A stretch of 64,000 nt of DNA. It comes from Pseudomonas sp. dw_612. GTDB taxonomy: Bacteria; Pseudomonadota; Gammaproteobacteria; Pseudomonadales; Pseudomonadaceae. Each line of letters opens with the position of its first letter. The first letter of the stretch is position 1. The notes beneath the pieces are model-generated. The model made no database searches. It was given only the letters and a program-made list of their open reading frames with translations, and was not told the DNA's origin. Made by a program: the position numbers and the translations under genes. Positions 51,013 through 60,000 of this stretch are shown piece by piece. The stretch covers positions 62,001-126,000 of the forward strand of contig NZ_JAAVVC010000019.1 of NCBI RefSeq assembly GCF_018449725.1. The letters run 5' to 3'.

Positions 51013-52216
51013 CGAGCGGTTTCGTCACATCAAGCAGGGTAATCGGCAGCGCCTGGCGCCAGGTATCGAACTCGCCCAACGGTTGCGCCTGGGCAATGTG
51101 GATGCGGGTCAGCTCACCGCCGTGTTGTTCGCGCCAGGCCATCAGGGTCATTTCGCTTTGCAGGGTGACGGCGTTGGCGATCAGGCGGCCACCGGGTTTT
51201 AGCGCGGCCCAACAGGTGTCGAGCACACCATCGCGGGTCACGCCGCCGCCGATGAAAATCGCGTCCGGACGTTCGAGGCCGGCCAAGGCGTGCGGTGCGC
51301 TGCCGCGAATCAGTTGCAGGCCCGGAACGCCCAGCGCATCGCGGTTGTGTTCGATCAACAACTGTCGACCGTCATCCGCCTCGATGGCCAGCGCCCGACA
51401 GCTTGGGTGAGCGCGCATCCACTCGATGCCGATCGAGCCGCTGCCCGCGCCGACGTCCCACAGCAGTTCGCCGGGTGTTGGCGCGAGGCGGGCGAGGGTG
51501 ATGGCGCGCACGTCGCGTTTGGTCAGTTGGCCGTCGTGCTTGAACGCGGAGTCCGGTAACCCGGCCAGTCGAGACCGGCGCGGTGTGTGCGGTTCGGCGA
51601 TGCATTCGATGGCGACCAGATTCAAGTCAGCGATTTCGACCGGGTTCCAATCACTGGCAACGCCTTCTATTCGCCGTTCAGCTTCGCTGCCCAAGTGTTC
51701 CAGGACGGTCAACCGGCTCAACCCAAAACCCTGCTCATGCAGCAACGTCGCGATAGCCGCCGGACTTTGCCCGTCATTGCTCAGCACCAATAACCGCACG
51801 CCACTGAACAGGTGCGCATTGAGCGCAGCCACCGGTCGAGCCACCACCGAAAGCGTTACCACCTCGTGCAACGGCCAACCCATTCGAGCCGCTGCGAGGG
51901 AGCAAGAGGAAGGCGCCGGCAAGATCAACATCTGCTCGGCAGGCACTTGCCGCGCCAGGCTGGCGCCGACGCCAAAGAACATCGGATCGCCGCTGGCCAG
52001 CACGCACACCGGTTCACCATGGCGCTCCAGCACCGGGGCCAGGGAAAACGGGCTCGGCCACAACTGCCGCGCGCCACGAATGCACACCGGCAGCAAATCC
52101 AGTTGGCGCTGGCCGCCAATGATCCGCGAAGCGCCCAGCAGCGCCCGTCGGGCGTTTTTGCCCAGGCCCTTGAAGCCGTCTTCACCGATTCCCACTACTG
52201 TCAGCCAGGGTTGCAT
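51005..52216 (-). CDS. cobL: Precorrin-6B C5,15-methyltransferase (decarboxylating) CobL
   Basis: 403 residues, a fusion of CbiE (residues about 1-200; PWLTVVGIGEDGFKGL, VCVLASGDPMFFGVG) and CbiT (about 220-400; KRDVRAITLARLAPTPGELLWDVGAGSGSIGIEW, the SAM site). It methylates C-5 and C-15 and removes a carboxyl group. It starts the leftward unit, divergent from cobG across 144 bp; no cobalamin riboswitch core was found there. Confidence 0.94.
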   Translation of the reverse strand: MQPWLTVVGIGEDGFKGLGKNARRALLGASRIIGGQRQLDLLPVCIRGARQLWPSPFSLAPVLERHGEPVCVLASGDPMFFGVGASLARQVPAEQMLILPAPSSCSLAAARMGWPLHEVVTLSVVARPVAALNAHLFSGVRLLVLSNDGQSPAAIATLLHEQGFGLSRLTVLEHLGSEAERRIEGVASDWNPVEIADLNLVAIECIAEPHTPRRSRLAGLPDSAFKHDGQLTKRDVRAITLARLAPTPGELLWDVGAGSGSIGIEWMRAHPSCRALAIEADDGRQLLIEHNRDALGVPGLQLIRGSAPHALAGLERPDAIFIGGGVTRDGVLDTCWAALKPGGRLIANAVTLQSEMTLMAWREQHGGELTRIHIAQAQPLGEFDTWRQALPITLLDVTKPLDA

Positions 52217-52360
52217 CCGCCATCCTCAAAAAAAGTCCGCAAACGGACTGTTCCGACGGGCAGGCTTTTCATGCCGTCGAACAAAGCAGGCATAATACCG
52301 CGCCTTCGCCCGCGAAGCGCCTTTCCCACATTGCCGGTCGCCCCCTTGAACGAACGCCCG

Positions 52361-53662
52361 ATGTCCACTGCCATACGCCCCTCGGCTTGCCCGGGGTTGC
52401 TGCGTATTGTCCAGGCGCTGGATGGCGGGATTTGCCGGATCAAGTTGAATGGCGGTTCGATCAGTGCCGATCAGGCTGAAGCGGTGGCCAATGCAGCCGA
52501 GCGCTTCGCCAGCGGTGTGATCGAAGCGACCAACCGCGCCAACCTGCAGATTCGCGGGATTGGCCGCGAAGAGGCGCCATTGATCGAGAGCCTGCTGGCC
52601 GCCGGACTGGGGCCACGCAGCGCGGCGGGCGACGACGTGCGCAACCTGATGCTCAGCCCGAGCGCCGGGATCGACCGGCAAATGTTGTTCGATACGCGCC
52701 CGTTGGCCGAACAGATCCTCGACAGCCTGCAAAGCCATCCGCGTTTCCACGCGTTGAGCGCCAAGTTCGCCGTGCAACTCGATGGCGGCGAAGGTCTGGC
52801 GATGCTCGAACATCATCATGACCTGTGGTTGAGCGCCGTTGAACACAATGGCGAGTGCTTGTTGGCCTTCGGCCTGGCCGGGTGCCCGACGGATGCGCCG
52901 ATCAGTGCGGTGCGGCTGGAGCATGGTCACGCACTGGTGATCGCGGTGCTTGAGCTGTTCCTTGAGCTGGCGCGTCCCGAGCAGACGCGCATGCGTTATC
53001 TGCTGGCCGAGCAATCGGTGGTCGGGATTGTCGCGCAACTGGCCGAACGTGTACCGCTGGTGCCCGTCACCCGCGTGCCGCGCGCTTCGAGTGTTCTGCC
53101 TGTCGGTGCTTATCCACAGCGTGAACCCGGCCGGGTCTATGTTGGCGCAGTACCGCCCTTGGGCCGACTCGACGCCGTCATGCTCCGGGGCGCCGCCAAA
53201 CTCGCTCGCGAACGCGGCGATGGCAGCCTGCGTTTCACGCCGTGGCAAAGCTTGCTGCTGCCCAATATCCACGAAGACGCCGCCGCTCAAGTTATCCACA
53301 ACCTGGAAAGCCTGGGCCTGCGCTGTTCGGCCGACGATGCGTTGACGCATCTGATCGCCTGCACCGGTTCCGCCGGCTGTGGCAAAGGCCTGGCCGACAC
53401 CAAGGGCGATGCCCTGCAACTGGCGGCGTTACTGCAACGTCACGGCCAAATCCTGGATGTGCATTTGTCCGGTTGCCCGCGTTCCTGTGCCGCCGCCCAT
53501 GTTGCCCCGGTCACTCTGCTGGCCGTGAACCCCGGTCACTACGACCTCTATTTTCGCGATGCAGCACAGCCCGGTTTCGGCACGCTGCACGCACGCAACC
53601 TTACTATTGAAGCGGTCGCGGCCTTGCTCGACGCCCGCTCACGGAGCCCCCTTGATGCTTGA
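52361..53662 (+). CDS. cobG: Precorrin-3B synthase CobG
   Basis: 433 residues, a nitrite/sulfite-reductase-like Fe-S enzyme that uses oxygen to prepare ring contraction; it marks the pathway as aerobic. The iron-sulfur cysteines are in CTGSAGCGKG and SGCPRSCAAAH near the C-terminus (about residues 350-395), and the N-terminal half has GGICRIKLNGG and RANLQIRGI. ATG 52361 was chosen by the family start (RPSACPGLLRIV); the ribosome site is weak. Its stop overlaps cobH by eight bases. Confidence 0.93.
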   Translation: MSTAIRPSACPGLLRIVQALDGGICRIKLNGGSISADQAEAVANAAERFASGVIEATNRANLQIRGIGREEAPLIESLLAAGLGPRSAAGDDVRNLMLSPSAGIDRQMLFDTRPLAEQILDSLQSHPRFHALSAKFAVQLDGGEGLAMLEHHHDLWLSAVEHNGECLLAFGLAGCPTDAPISAVRLEHGHALVIAVLELFLELARPEQTRMRYLLAEQSVVGIVAQLAERVPLVPVTRVPRASSVLPVGAYPQREPGRVYVGAVPPLGRLDAVMLRGAAKLARERGDGSLRFTPWQSLLLPNIHEDAAAQVIHNLESLGLRCSADDALTHLIACTGSAGCGKGLADTKGDALQLAALLQRHGQILDVHLSGCPRSCAAAHVAPVTLLAVNPGHYDLYFRDAAQPGFGTLHARNLTIEAVAALLDARSRSPLDA

Positions 53663-54281
53663 TTACATCCGCGACGGTCAGGAGATCTATCGCAACTCCT
53701 TCGCGATCATTCGCGCCGAGGCCAACCTTTCGCGCATCCCGGCCGACCTGGAAAAACTTGCGGTGCGGGTGATCCACGCCTGCGGCATGGTCGAGGCCAT
53801 CGACGGTCTGCAATTCTCCGAAGGCGCCGGCAAGGCCGGGCGCGATGCCTTGGCGAACGGAGCACCGATCCTGTGTGACGCACGGATGGTCAGCGAAGGC
53901 GTGACCCGCACGCGCCTGCCGGCGAACAATCAGGTGATCTGCACCCTGCGCGACGACAGCGTTCCGGAACTGGCTCGGGAGCTGGGCAACACCCGCTCCG
54001 CCGCTGCGCTGGAACTGTGGCGCCCGTACCTGGAAGGCAGCGTGGTGGTGATCGGCAACGCGCCGACCGCGTTGTTCTATCTGCTGGAAATGATCGACGC
54101 GGGCGCACCGAAACCGGCGTTGATCCTCGGCTTCCCGGTGGGTTTCGTCGGCGCCGCCGAATCCAAGGCGATGCTCGCGGCGGACAGTCGCGGTGTGCCG
54201 TTTGTCATCATGCAAGGCCGGCTGGGTGGTAGCGCCATGGCCGCCGCCGCCGTCAACGCCCTCGCCACGGAGATCGAATGA
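53655..54281 (+). CDS. cobH: Precorrin-8X methylmutase CobH
   Basis: 208 residues; moves a methyl group from C-11 to C-12 to give hydrogenobyrinate. DYIRDGQEIYRNSFAIIRAEA is the family start, and the catalytic histidine is H41 in VIHACGMVEA. AVVIGNAPTALF-like VVIGNAPTALFYLLEMI and GFPVGFVGAAESK are conserved. It overlaps cobG and cobI. Confidence 0.95.
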   Translation: MLDYIRDGQEIYRNSFAIIRAEANLSRIPADLEKLAVRVIHACGMVEAIDGLQFSEGAGKAGRDALANGAPILCDARMVSEGVTRTRLPANNQVICTLRDDSVPELARELGNTRSAAALELWRPYLEGSVVVIGNAPTALFYLLEMIDAGAPKPALILGFPVGFVGAAESKAMLAADSRGVPFVIMQGRLGGSAMAAAAVNALATEIE

Positions 54282-55012
54282 TGCAGCAACCTGGACGCTT
54301 GATCGGCCTGGGCGTCGGCCCCGGTGATCCGGAACTGATTACCGTCAAAGCCCTGCGCCTGCTGCGCGAATCGCCGGTGGTGGCGTATTTCGTAGCCAAG
54401 GGCAAGAAGGGCAACGCGTTCGGCATCATCGAAGCGCACCTGCAGGAAGCGCAAAACCTGCTGCCGCTGGTGTACCCGGTGACCACCGAAGCCTTGCCGG
54501 CGCCGCTGTCCTATGAACAAGTGATCAGCGACTTTTACGACAGCGCCGCCGAACAGCTTGCCGAGCATCTGGATGCCGGTCGTGATGTAGCGGTGATCTG
54601 CGAAGGTGATCCGTTCTTCTACGGCTCTTATATGTACCTGCACGATCGCCTGGCCGAGCGCTACGTCGCCGAAGTGGTGCCGGGTGTTTGCTCGATGCTT
54701 GGCGGCGCCTCGGTACTGGGTTCGCCGCTGGTGTATCGCAATCAGAGTTTGTCGGTGTTGTCCGGCGTGTTGCCCCATGAAGAACTCAAGCGGCGTCTGG
54801 CCGATGCGGACGCGGCGGTGATCATGAAGCTGGGGCGCAATTTCCCCAAGGTGCGTCAGGTGCTCGAAGAACTCGGTATGGCCGGGCGCGCGCTGTACGT
54901 CGAACGCGCGACCATGGCCAACCAGAAAATCGTCCCGCTGGATGAAGTCGAGCCGATGTCGTCGCCGTACTTCTCGCTGATCATCGTGCCTGGCGAACGG
55001 TGGCAAGGGTGA
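54278..55012 (+). CDS. cobI: Precorrin-2 C20-methyltransferase CobI
   Basis: 244 residues, SAM-dependent tetrapyrrole methylase. Motifs GVGPGDPELITVKALRLL at the start, AVICEGDPFFYGSYMYL in the middle and VVPGVCSMLGGAS after it. It overlaps cobH by four bases and the cobJ fusion gene by one (TGATG). Confidence 0.95.
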   Translation: MMQQPGRLIGLGVGPGDPELITVKALRLLRESPVVAYFVAKGKKGNAFGIIEAHLQEAQNLLPLVYPVTTEALPAPLSYEQVISDFYDSAAEQLAEHLDAGRDVAVICEGDPFFYGSYMYLHDRLAERYVAEVVPGVCSMLGGASVLGSPLVYRNQSLSVLSGVLPHEELKRRLADADAAVIMKLGRNFPKVRQVLEELGMAGRALYVERATMANQKIVPLDEVEPMSSPYFSLIIVPGERWQG

Positions 55013-56709
55013 TGGGCCGGTCTGCTCCGGCCATTGTCATCCTTGGCAATGGCAGTCTCGCCACGGCGCGCAAGATTCAGCAGCGCTACCCGGAGGCCGT
55101 GATCCACGGTCTGGCCGGGCGGGTTGACGGCGCCGATCGCGAATATCAAGAGTTCGGCGCGACCCTGCGTGAGCTCTATCAACAGGACACGCCGATCATC
55201 GCACTGTGCGCGGCCGGCATTGTCATTCGCACTCTGGCGCCGTTGTTGCTGGAGAAGGGCGCCGAGCCGCCTGTGCTCGCCGTGGCCGAGAACGGCAGCG
55301 CCGTGGTGCCGCTGCTCGGCGGCTTGGGCGGGGTGAATGCGTTGGCGCGGGAGATCGCCGCCGCTCTGGACGGCGCCGCCGCGATCACCACCAGCGGTGA
55401 ATTGCGTTTCGGCACGTGCCTGCTCAACCCGCCCAGCGGTTATGCCCTGGGTGATCTGGAACTAGGCAAGCGCTTCGTCTCGGATTTGCTCGCGGGCGAA
55501 TCGGTGCGCATCGAAGGCCCGGCGCCGTGGCTGGCTGAGGCGCAGTTGCCGGAGGATCAACAGGCGCGATTGGCGATCCATGTCGGGCATGCCGAGCGCC
55601 AGCCGAGTGCGAATGAGCTGCTGATTTATCCGCGCAATGTTGTCGTGGCGCTGACGTCGGGAACGGCAGAAGCCATTCGCACCGCATTGCATGAAGCGAA
55701 TATCGCACTGCAATCGCTGGCGTGTTTGTTGGCGGATGAAAGGGACATGGCCAGCAGTGCATTGCGCGAGACCGCACTGGAGATGGGCGTGCCGCTACGT
55801 TTCAACGCCCGGTCCGGCACGGTGCTTGAACTCGCGCGCGGCGCGGTTCCTTCACTGCTGACGGCGATTGCCATCAACGATTCGATGGCCATTGCCGTCG
55901 CCGCTGAACCGCTCGATCCACTGTTGATCGGCCGACCTCGCGGGCGCCTGGCAGTGATCGGCCTCGGCCCCGGCGCTGCCGAACTGATGGTCCCGGCGGT
56001 GAAAGCAGAACTGGCCCGGGCTAACGATGTGCTGGGTTATGAAACCTACGTGCGCATGGCTGGGCCGTTCCGCGCTGATCAAGTCATGCACTGCACCGAC
56101 AACCGCGAAGAAATGCAGCGTGCCCGCCACGCCTTCGAACTCGCGGCCCAGGGGCGTTCGGTGGTGGTGGTGTCGTCCGGTGATCCGGGCGTGTTCGCCA
56201 TGGCCGCGGCGGTGTTGGAAGCCCTGCACGAATCGAGCGATGCCCACTGGCATAACGTCGATCTGCAAATCCTGCCCGGCGTCTCCGCGTCCCTGGCCAC
56301 TGCGGCCCAGGCCGGCGCACCGCTGGGGCATGACTTCTGCGTGATGTCGCTGTCGGACAACCTCAAACCGTGGGCGATCATCGAGAAGCGCCTCGATCTC
56401 GCCTCCCAGGCCGATCTGGCGCTGGCCTTCTACAACCCGATTTCCCGGTCGCGTCCGTGGCAATTGGGCCGTGCGCTGGAGATCGTCGCGCAACACCGCA
56501 CGGCTGAAACGCCGGTGGTGCTGGGGCGTGATATCGGTCGTCCTGGCCAGACGTTGCGCGTCACCACGCTGGGGCAATTGACCCCGGATCAGGTGGACAT
56601 GCGCACTATGGTGCTGATCGGTTCGTCCACCACGTGCGTGTTTCCCCGGGCCGGGGGAGGCGAGTGGGTGTATACGCCGCGCTGGTATGGCGAAAAGCCT
56701 GTCGGTTAA
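55012..56709 (+). CDS. cobJ: CbiG-like / precorrin-3B C17-methyltransferase CobJ fusion
   Basis: 565 residues. The N-terminal 300 are CbiG-like: IALCAAGIVIRTLAPLLLEKG and VPLLGGLGGVNALAREIAAAL from CbiG_N, then VALTSGTAEAIRTALHEANI from CbiG_C. From about residue 311 it is CobJ (GRLAVIGLGPGAAELMVPAV, VVVVSSGDPGVFAMAA, ILPGVSASLATAA), which contracts the ring after CobG. The fusion is usual for pseudomonads; the CbiG part probably serves in lactone handling like CobE. ATG 55012 overlaps the cobI stop; a GTG at 55000 is a possible alternative. A terminator follows. Confidence 0.93.
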   Translation: MGRSAPAIVILGNGSLATARKIQQRYPEAVIHGLAGRVDGADREYQEFGATLRELYQQDTPIIALCAAGIVIRTLAPLLLEKGAEPPVLAVAENGSAVVPLLGGLGGVNALAREIAAALDGAAAITTSGELRFGTCLLNPPSGYALGDLELGKRFVSDLLAGESVRIEGPAPWLAEAQLPEDQQARLAIHVGHAERQPSANELLIYPRNVVVALTSGTAEAIRTALHEANIALQSLACLLADERDMASSALRETALEMGVPLRFNARSGTVLELARGAVPSLLTAIAINDSMAIAVAAEPLDPLLIGRPRGRLAVIGLGPGAAELMVPAVKAELARANDVLGYETYVRMAGPFRADQVMHCTDNREEMQRARHAFELAAQGRSVVVVSSGDPGVFAMAAAVLEALHESSDAHWHNVDLQILPGVSASLATAAQAGAPLGHDFCVMSLSDNLKPWAIIEKRLDLASQADLALAFYNPISRSRPWQLGRALEIVAQHRTAETPVVLGRDIGRPGQTLRVTTLGQLTPDQVDMRTMVLIGSSTTCVFPRAGGGEWVYTPRWYGEKPVG

Positions 56710-56711
56710 CT

Positions 56712-56740
56712 AAAAAACGCCTCTGTTGAGGCGTTTTTTT
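56712..56740 (+). terminator. Rho-independent terminator of cobGHIJ
   Basis: AAAAAACGCCTC-TGTT-GAGGCGTTTTTTT forms a short strong hairpin with a T-run of seven, two bases after the cobJ stop. It separates the cobalamin unit from the toxin gene. Confidence 0.92.
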
Positions 56741-57019
56741 ATGGGCCTCTGTTATATCCGGTATGGGTTGTTCAATGCCCGATTGTCGGTGGTTGAGTTT
56801 CAAGTTGTGTAGACACTAATTGAATATCTTTGCGGTTTGATAAGTATGACTGGAGTCGTTAGTTTGGATCTAAGTCATTCCGGTTTTAGTTGGTAGATGG
56901 GGTGTTGATAAATATTTCTGCCTGATTGACTTTTTATAAGTGTTCCTATTGCCGAACTTTTTTGCGTCTTGTTCGGCTGTGCCCGATTAATATGTTTTGT
57001 TAAATATGGATGTTTAACT
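56741..57019. other. AT-rich leader of the toxin gene
   Basis: This 279-bp stretch is clearly richer in A/T than its surroundings (for example TTGATAAATATTTCTGCCTG and GATTAATATGTTTTGTTAAA) and has no gene. It must hold the promoter of the toxin gene; no well-matched -35/-10 pair was picked out with confidence. A-T richness next to a toxin gene fits acquired DNA silenced by H-NS/MvaT-type proteins, which is inference. Confidence 0.5.
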
Positions 57020-60000
57020 ATGAGTCCGCATGAAGTTGTCAGTGGTCGAGAATATGTCGGTATTGCCGACCTTCTAAGTCGTTCCGAACTGGAGCGCATA
57101 CTGGCGCCGTACAAGAAGACCGATCAATACGACGCCATCCTTCGCTATTACCAGGGTTGTATCGATGCGCAGAATGATCAAGCCCTGCTCCGCCCGTTGG
57201 TATTACTGCAAGAGTCGTTGAACTCACTGGTGCCGCCGTTACGTCGACGTCGGGAAACGGATGAGCCGCTGGCGTCTGGCGAGGCGATATTCGAGCTGCA
57301 TCAAAAAGTCAGCGACTACGGTAACCGTGTGGCGCAAAGCGTTGAAACATTGAAAAGCGCGCTCCCGTCAGTTCCGAAGAAACTGCACTTCGTCTGGCTG
57401 GGCGGTGGTGTTGGCGATATCCAGCGCGATTACATCAATGTGTGGAAACAGGTCATGTCCAAGGACGGCCATACCTTAATGCTGTGGTACGACGCCGATG
57501 CGTTGCTGGCGTATGAGACTAACCGGATTATTGTCCAGGCAGCCAAGGCCGATGCCATGGCCACCGGTGGCGCAAAACTTGCCGATCCTATTGAACTGGG
57601 TAACTTGTATATAGAACGGTTGATGCCGCTCAAGGAGCAACTCTATACCCACCTTCGCGGGGCGCAGGAGCGGGGTGAAAGTGCCGATGAGGCGCGTATC
57701 GATCTGTTGGTTCGCGCTTATGGACAAGATGAACAAACACTCAGGGCGCTACGCGATAAACATGTGCTCAGTATGTCGGCCCTTGAAAGCAAAGATCTTG
57801 TTTTACGCGATCTGCAACGGCTGGAACAACCGCTGCGCACGGAAGATATCTATCAGCGTGAAATAAACCTGCGCGGCAACTTCGCCGCTGCGTCCGATCT
57901 CGTGCGCGCAGAGGCTTTGTCCATCGAAGGCGGGGCCTATACGGACGTAGATAACCTGCCACCGCTGATGGAGCATCTGGGCGGCGTGGACATCAGTGCA
58001 TTTGCTGACAATGCACGGCTGGAAGTTTTGCAATTACTGCTGGAGCACAACCCTGAATGGATGCCCGGCCGTGTAGCAGACCGCTACAAAAAGTTTTCCG
58101 ATACCATTCCTCCGGATAAACGTGCCGTGCTGGAGGCGTTCGCCAAGAGCCGGCCGGCACTGAACGACGTGTTCCACGCCCCGGAAAATCTCCATGTGCG
58201 CCCGGACGGGTTGCGCGCCGTGGCGGTCGGAGGGACGGTCAGTAATGCCTTTATGATCGCGCATCCCGGGTCTGCCACGCTCGATGCGGTGATCGACCGT
58301 TTCCTGATCAATTACGAAGTGGTGAAAACCACGGCACGCAAGGCTATCGAGCAAAACGTCAGTCATTCGGATTTTCCGGCAATGACCAGGCTGGCGCTGG
58401 CGGCTGCCGTCGAACAGTTCGGGCCGCTGGAAAAACTCACCGACATGGAAGCCTATGCCATTGAGGCATTGGCTCGGGGTGCCGCCGATTACTACAGCGA
58501 TGGCCTCTACCCCGGCAGCGAGAACACCATTTTTCTGACCGGGCCGGTGGCCATGATCGAAGGTATCGGTGACTACGAAAAAAGTAACCTGACGCCAAGG
58601 ACGGCCGAAGAGTTGCGTCAACTCATCGCGATCAAAAATTCCGGTACGGTGAACCGGCAGACCGAAGAGGAACTCGACCATTCCTGGAAGGAGAATGAGT
58701 CCAACTCGGCGCAATGGCTGATCGACGAGAAAAAACGCTGGCAGGAAGGCCGGTTTGCGGCGCGCTACAACGGCGACGTCACCCAACTGCTGAAACGCCA
58801 GACCATCGACTTCGAAGCCGGCTGGCCGGTGGTTGAGGGGCGGCATGTGTTGTCGACCCGAATCCTCCAGCAGTTGCTCGATCATCTCGGCGAACCCTTC
58901 CTGAGGGCGATGAGCCGGGGCGGTGATACCAGCGTGACGTTCGACAAACGGTTGCCCCTGGATTTTGACGATCGTCAGGCCATCATCGGCCAGGACGTCA
59001 GGTCATTCCCCCCCATTGGGCTGGGCGATGCCACGACCTGGCGCCTCTCCAGTCTTGAAGTGTTTGAGCAACTGGCCAGCGGTTCGTTGCTGTTGGAGCA
59101 ATTGAGTGCTGCTCAACGCCTGTTGCTCGGTCAGTTGCTGGGGCTCGATTCGCTGGACAATCGCAGTTTCGAAACCGTCACTGGCGAACTCGACAACCTG
59201 GCCCGCAAGGTCAGCGAAAAAGGCCTGGCGGGACGCTACGCGGTCATCGAGGAGCAACTGTTCAAGTACAAGGCGTCCGAGTTCGTGGCGGGGTTGGCGA
59301 GCCCGGTCGAAGAGCCAACGCTTCACGGCGCGAACGCGCTGCTGCTGAAGTACAACGCCATGGAAAAGCCCTTGAGCCTGCGTCAGTGGGGGCAGCATGT
59401 GTCCCGCATCCAGCACATGGCAAAAACCGAATTTCGTGAACGGCTCGCCGAGCGCTCCGGTGAACTGATGGGCAGTTTCAGCGAGGGGGAAGCGAGCTTT
59501 GTGCCTCAGGATCTGTTGTTCGATGGCTTCGGTGACACCATCGGTCGACGCTGTTACCCCTTGGTGCTCGCCATGGCGGCGGCGGTTGCCAATGGTAAGG
59601 CGGCGGTGACAGCGCTGCGCGAACGGTTCTACTTGAGTGTCCTGGCACCTGAGGACAGCAATTCGCAACGCTTTGTGCACGCCATCGAAGCACTGCACGG
59701 CGTGGAGATGGGCGAGGGAGGCACTGCGCCGCGGGTCAACCTGCAACGGGTGGTGGCGTTGCTTGAGGCGCGCACAACGACGAGCACCCTGATGCTCAAC
59801 TCTGACAACCACGCCATGCTCGTGGCCAAGACCTGGGTCGGCGATCGCAGCACCTATCACTTCTATGATCCCAACCTGGGCATTTTCGAGTTTGCCAACC
59901 CCGAGGGCATGCTCAGTGACCTCAGCAACTTTTTCGTGGACATGGGCATGGCCGACTATTACAGCGCCTACGGCGAGCGCGGCCAGCCGACGTTTGATCT

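Noticed and set aside
52217..52360. Possible cobalamin riboswitch between cobL and cobG.
   Set aside because: No B12-box-like core or matching helices were found in these 144 bases.
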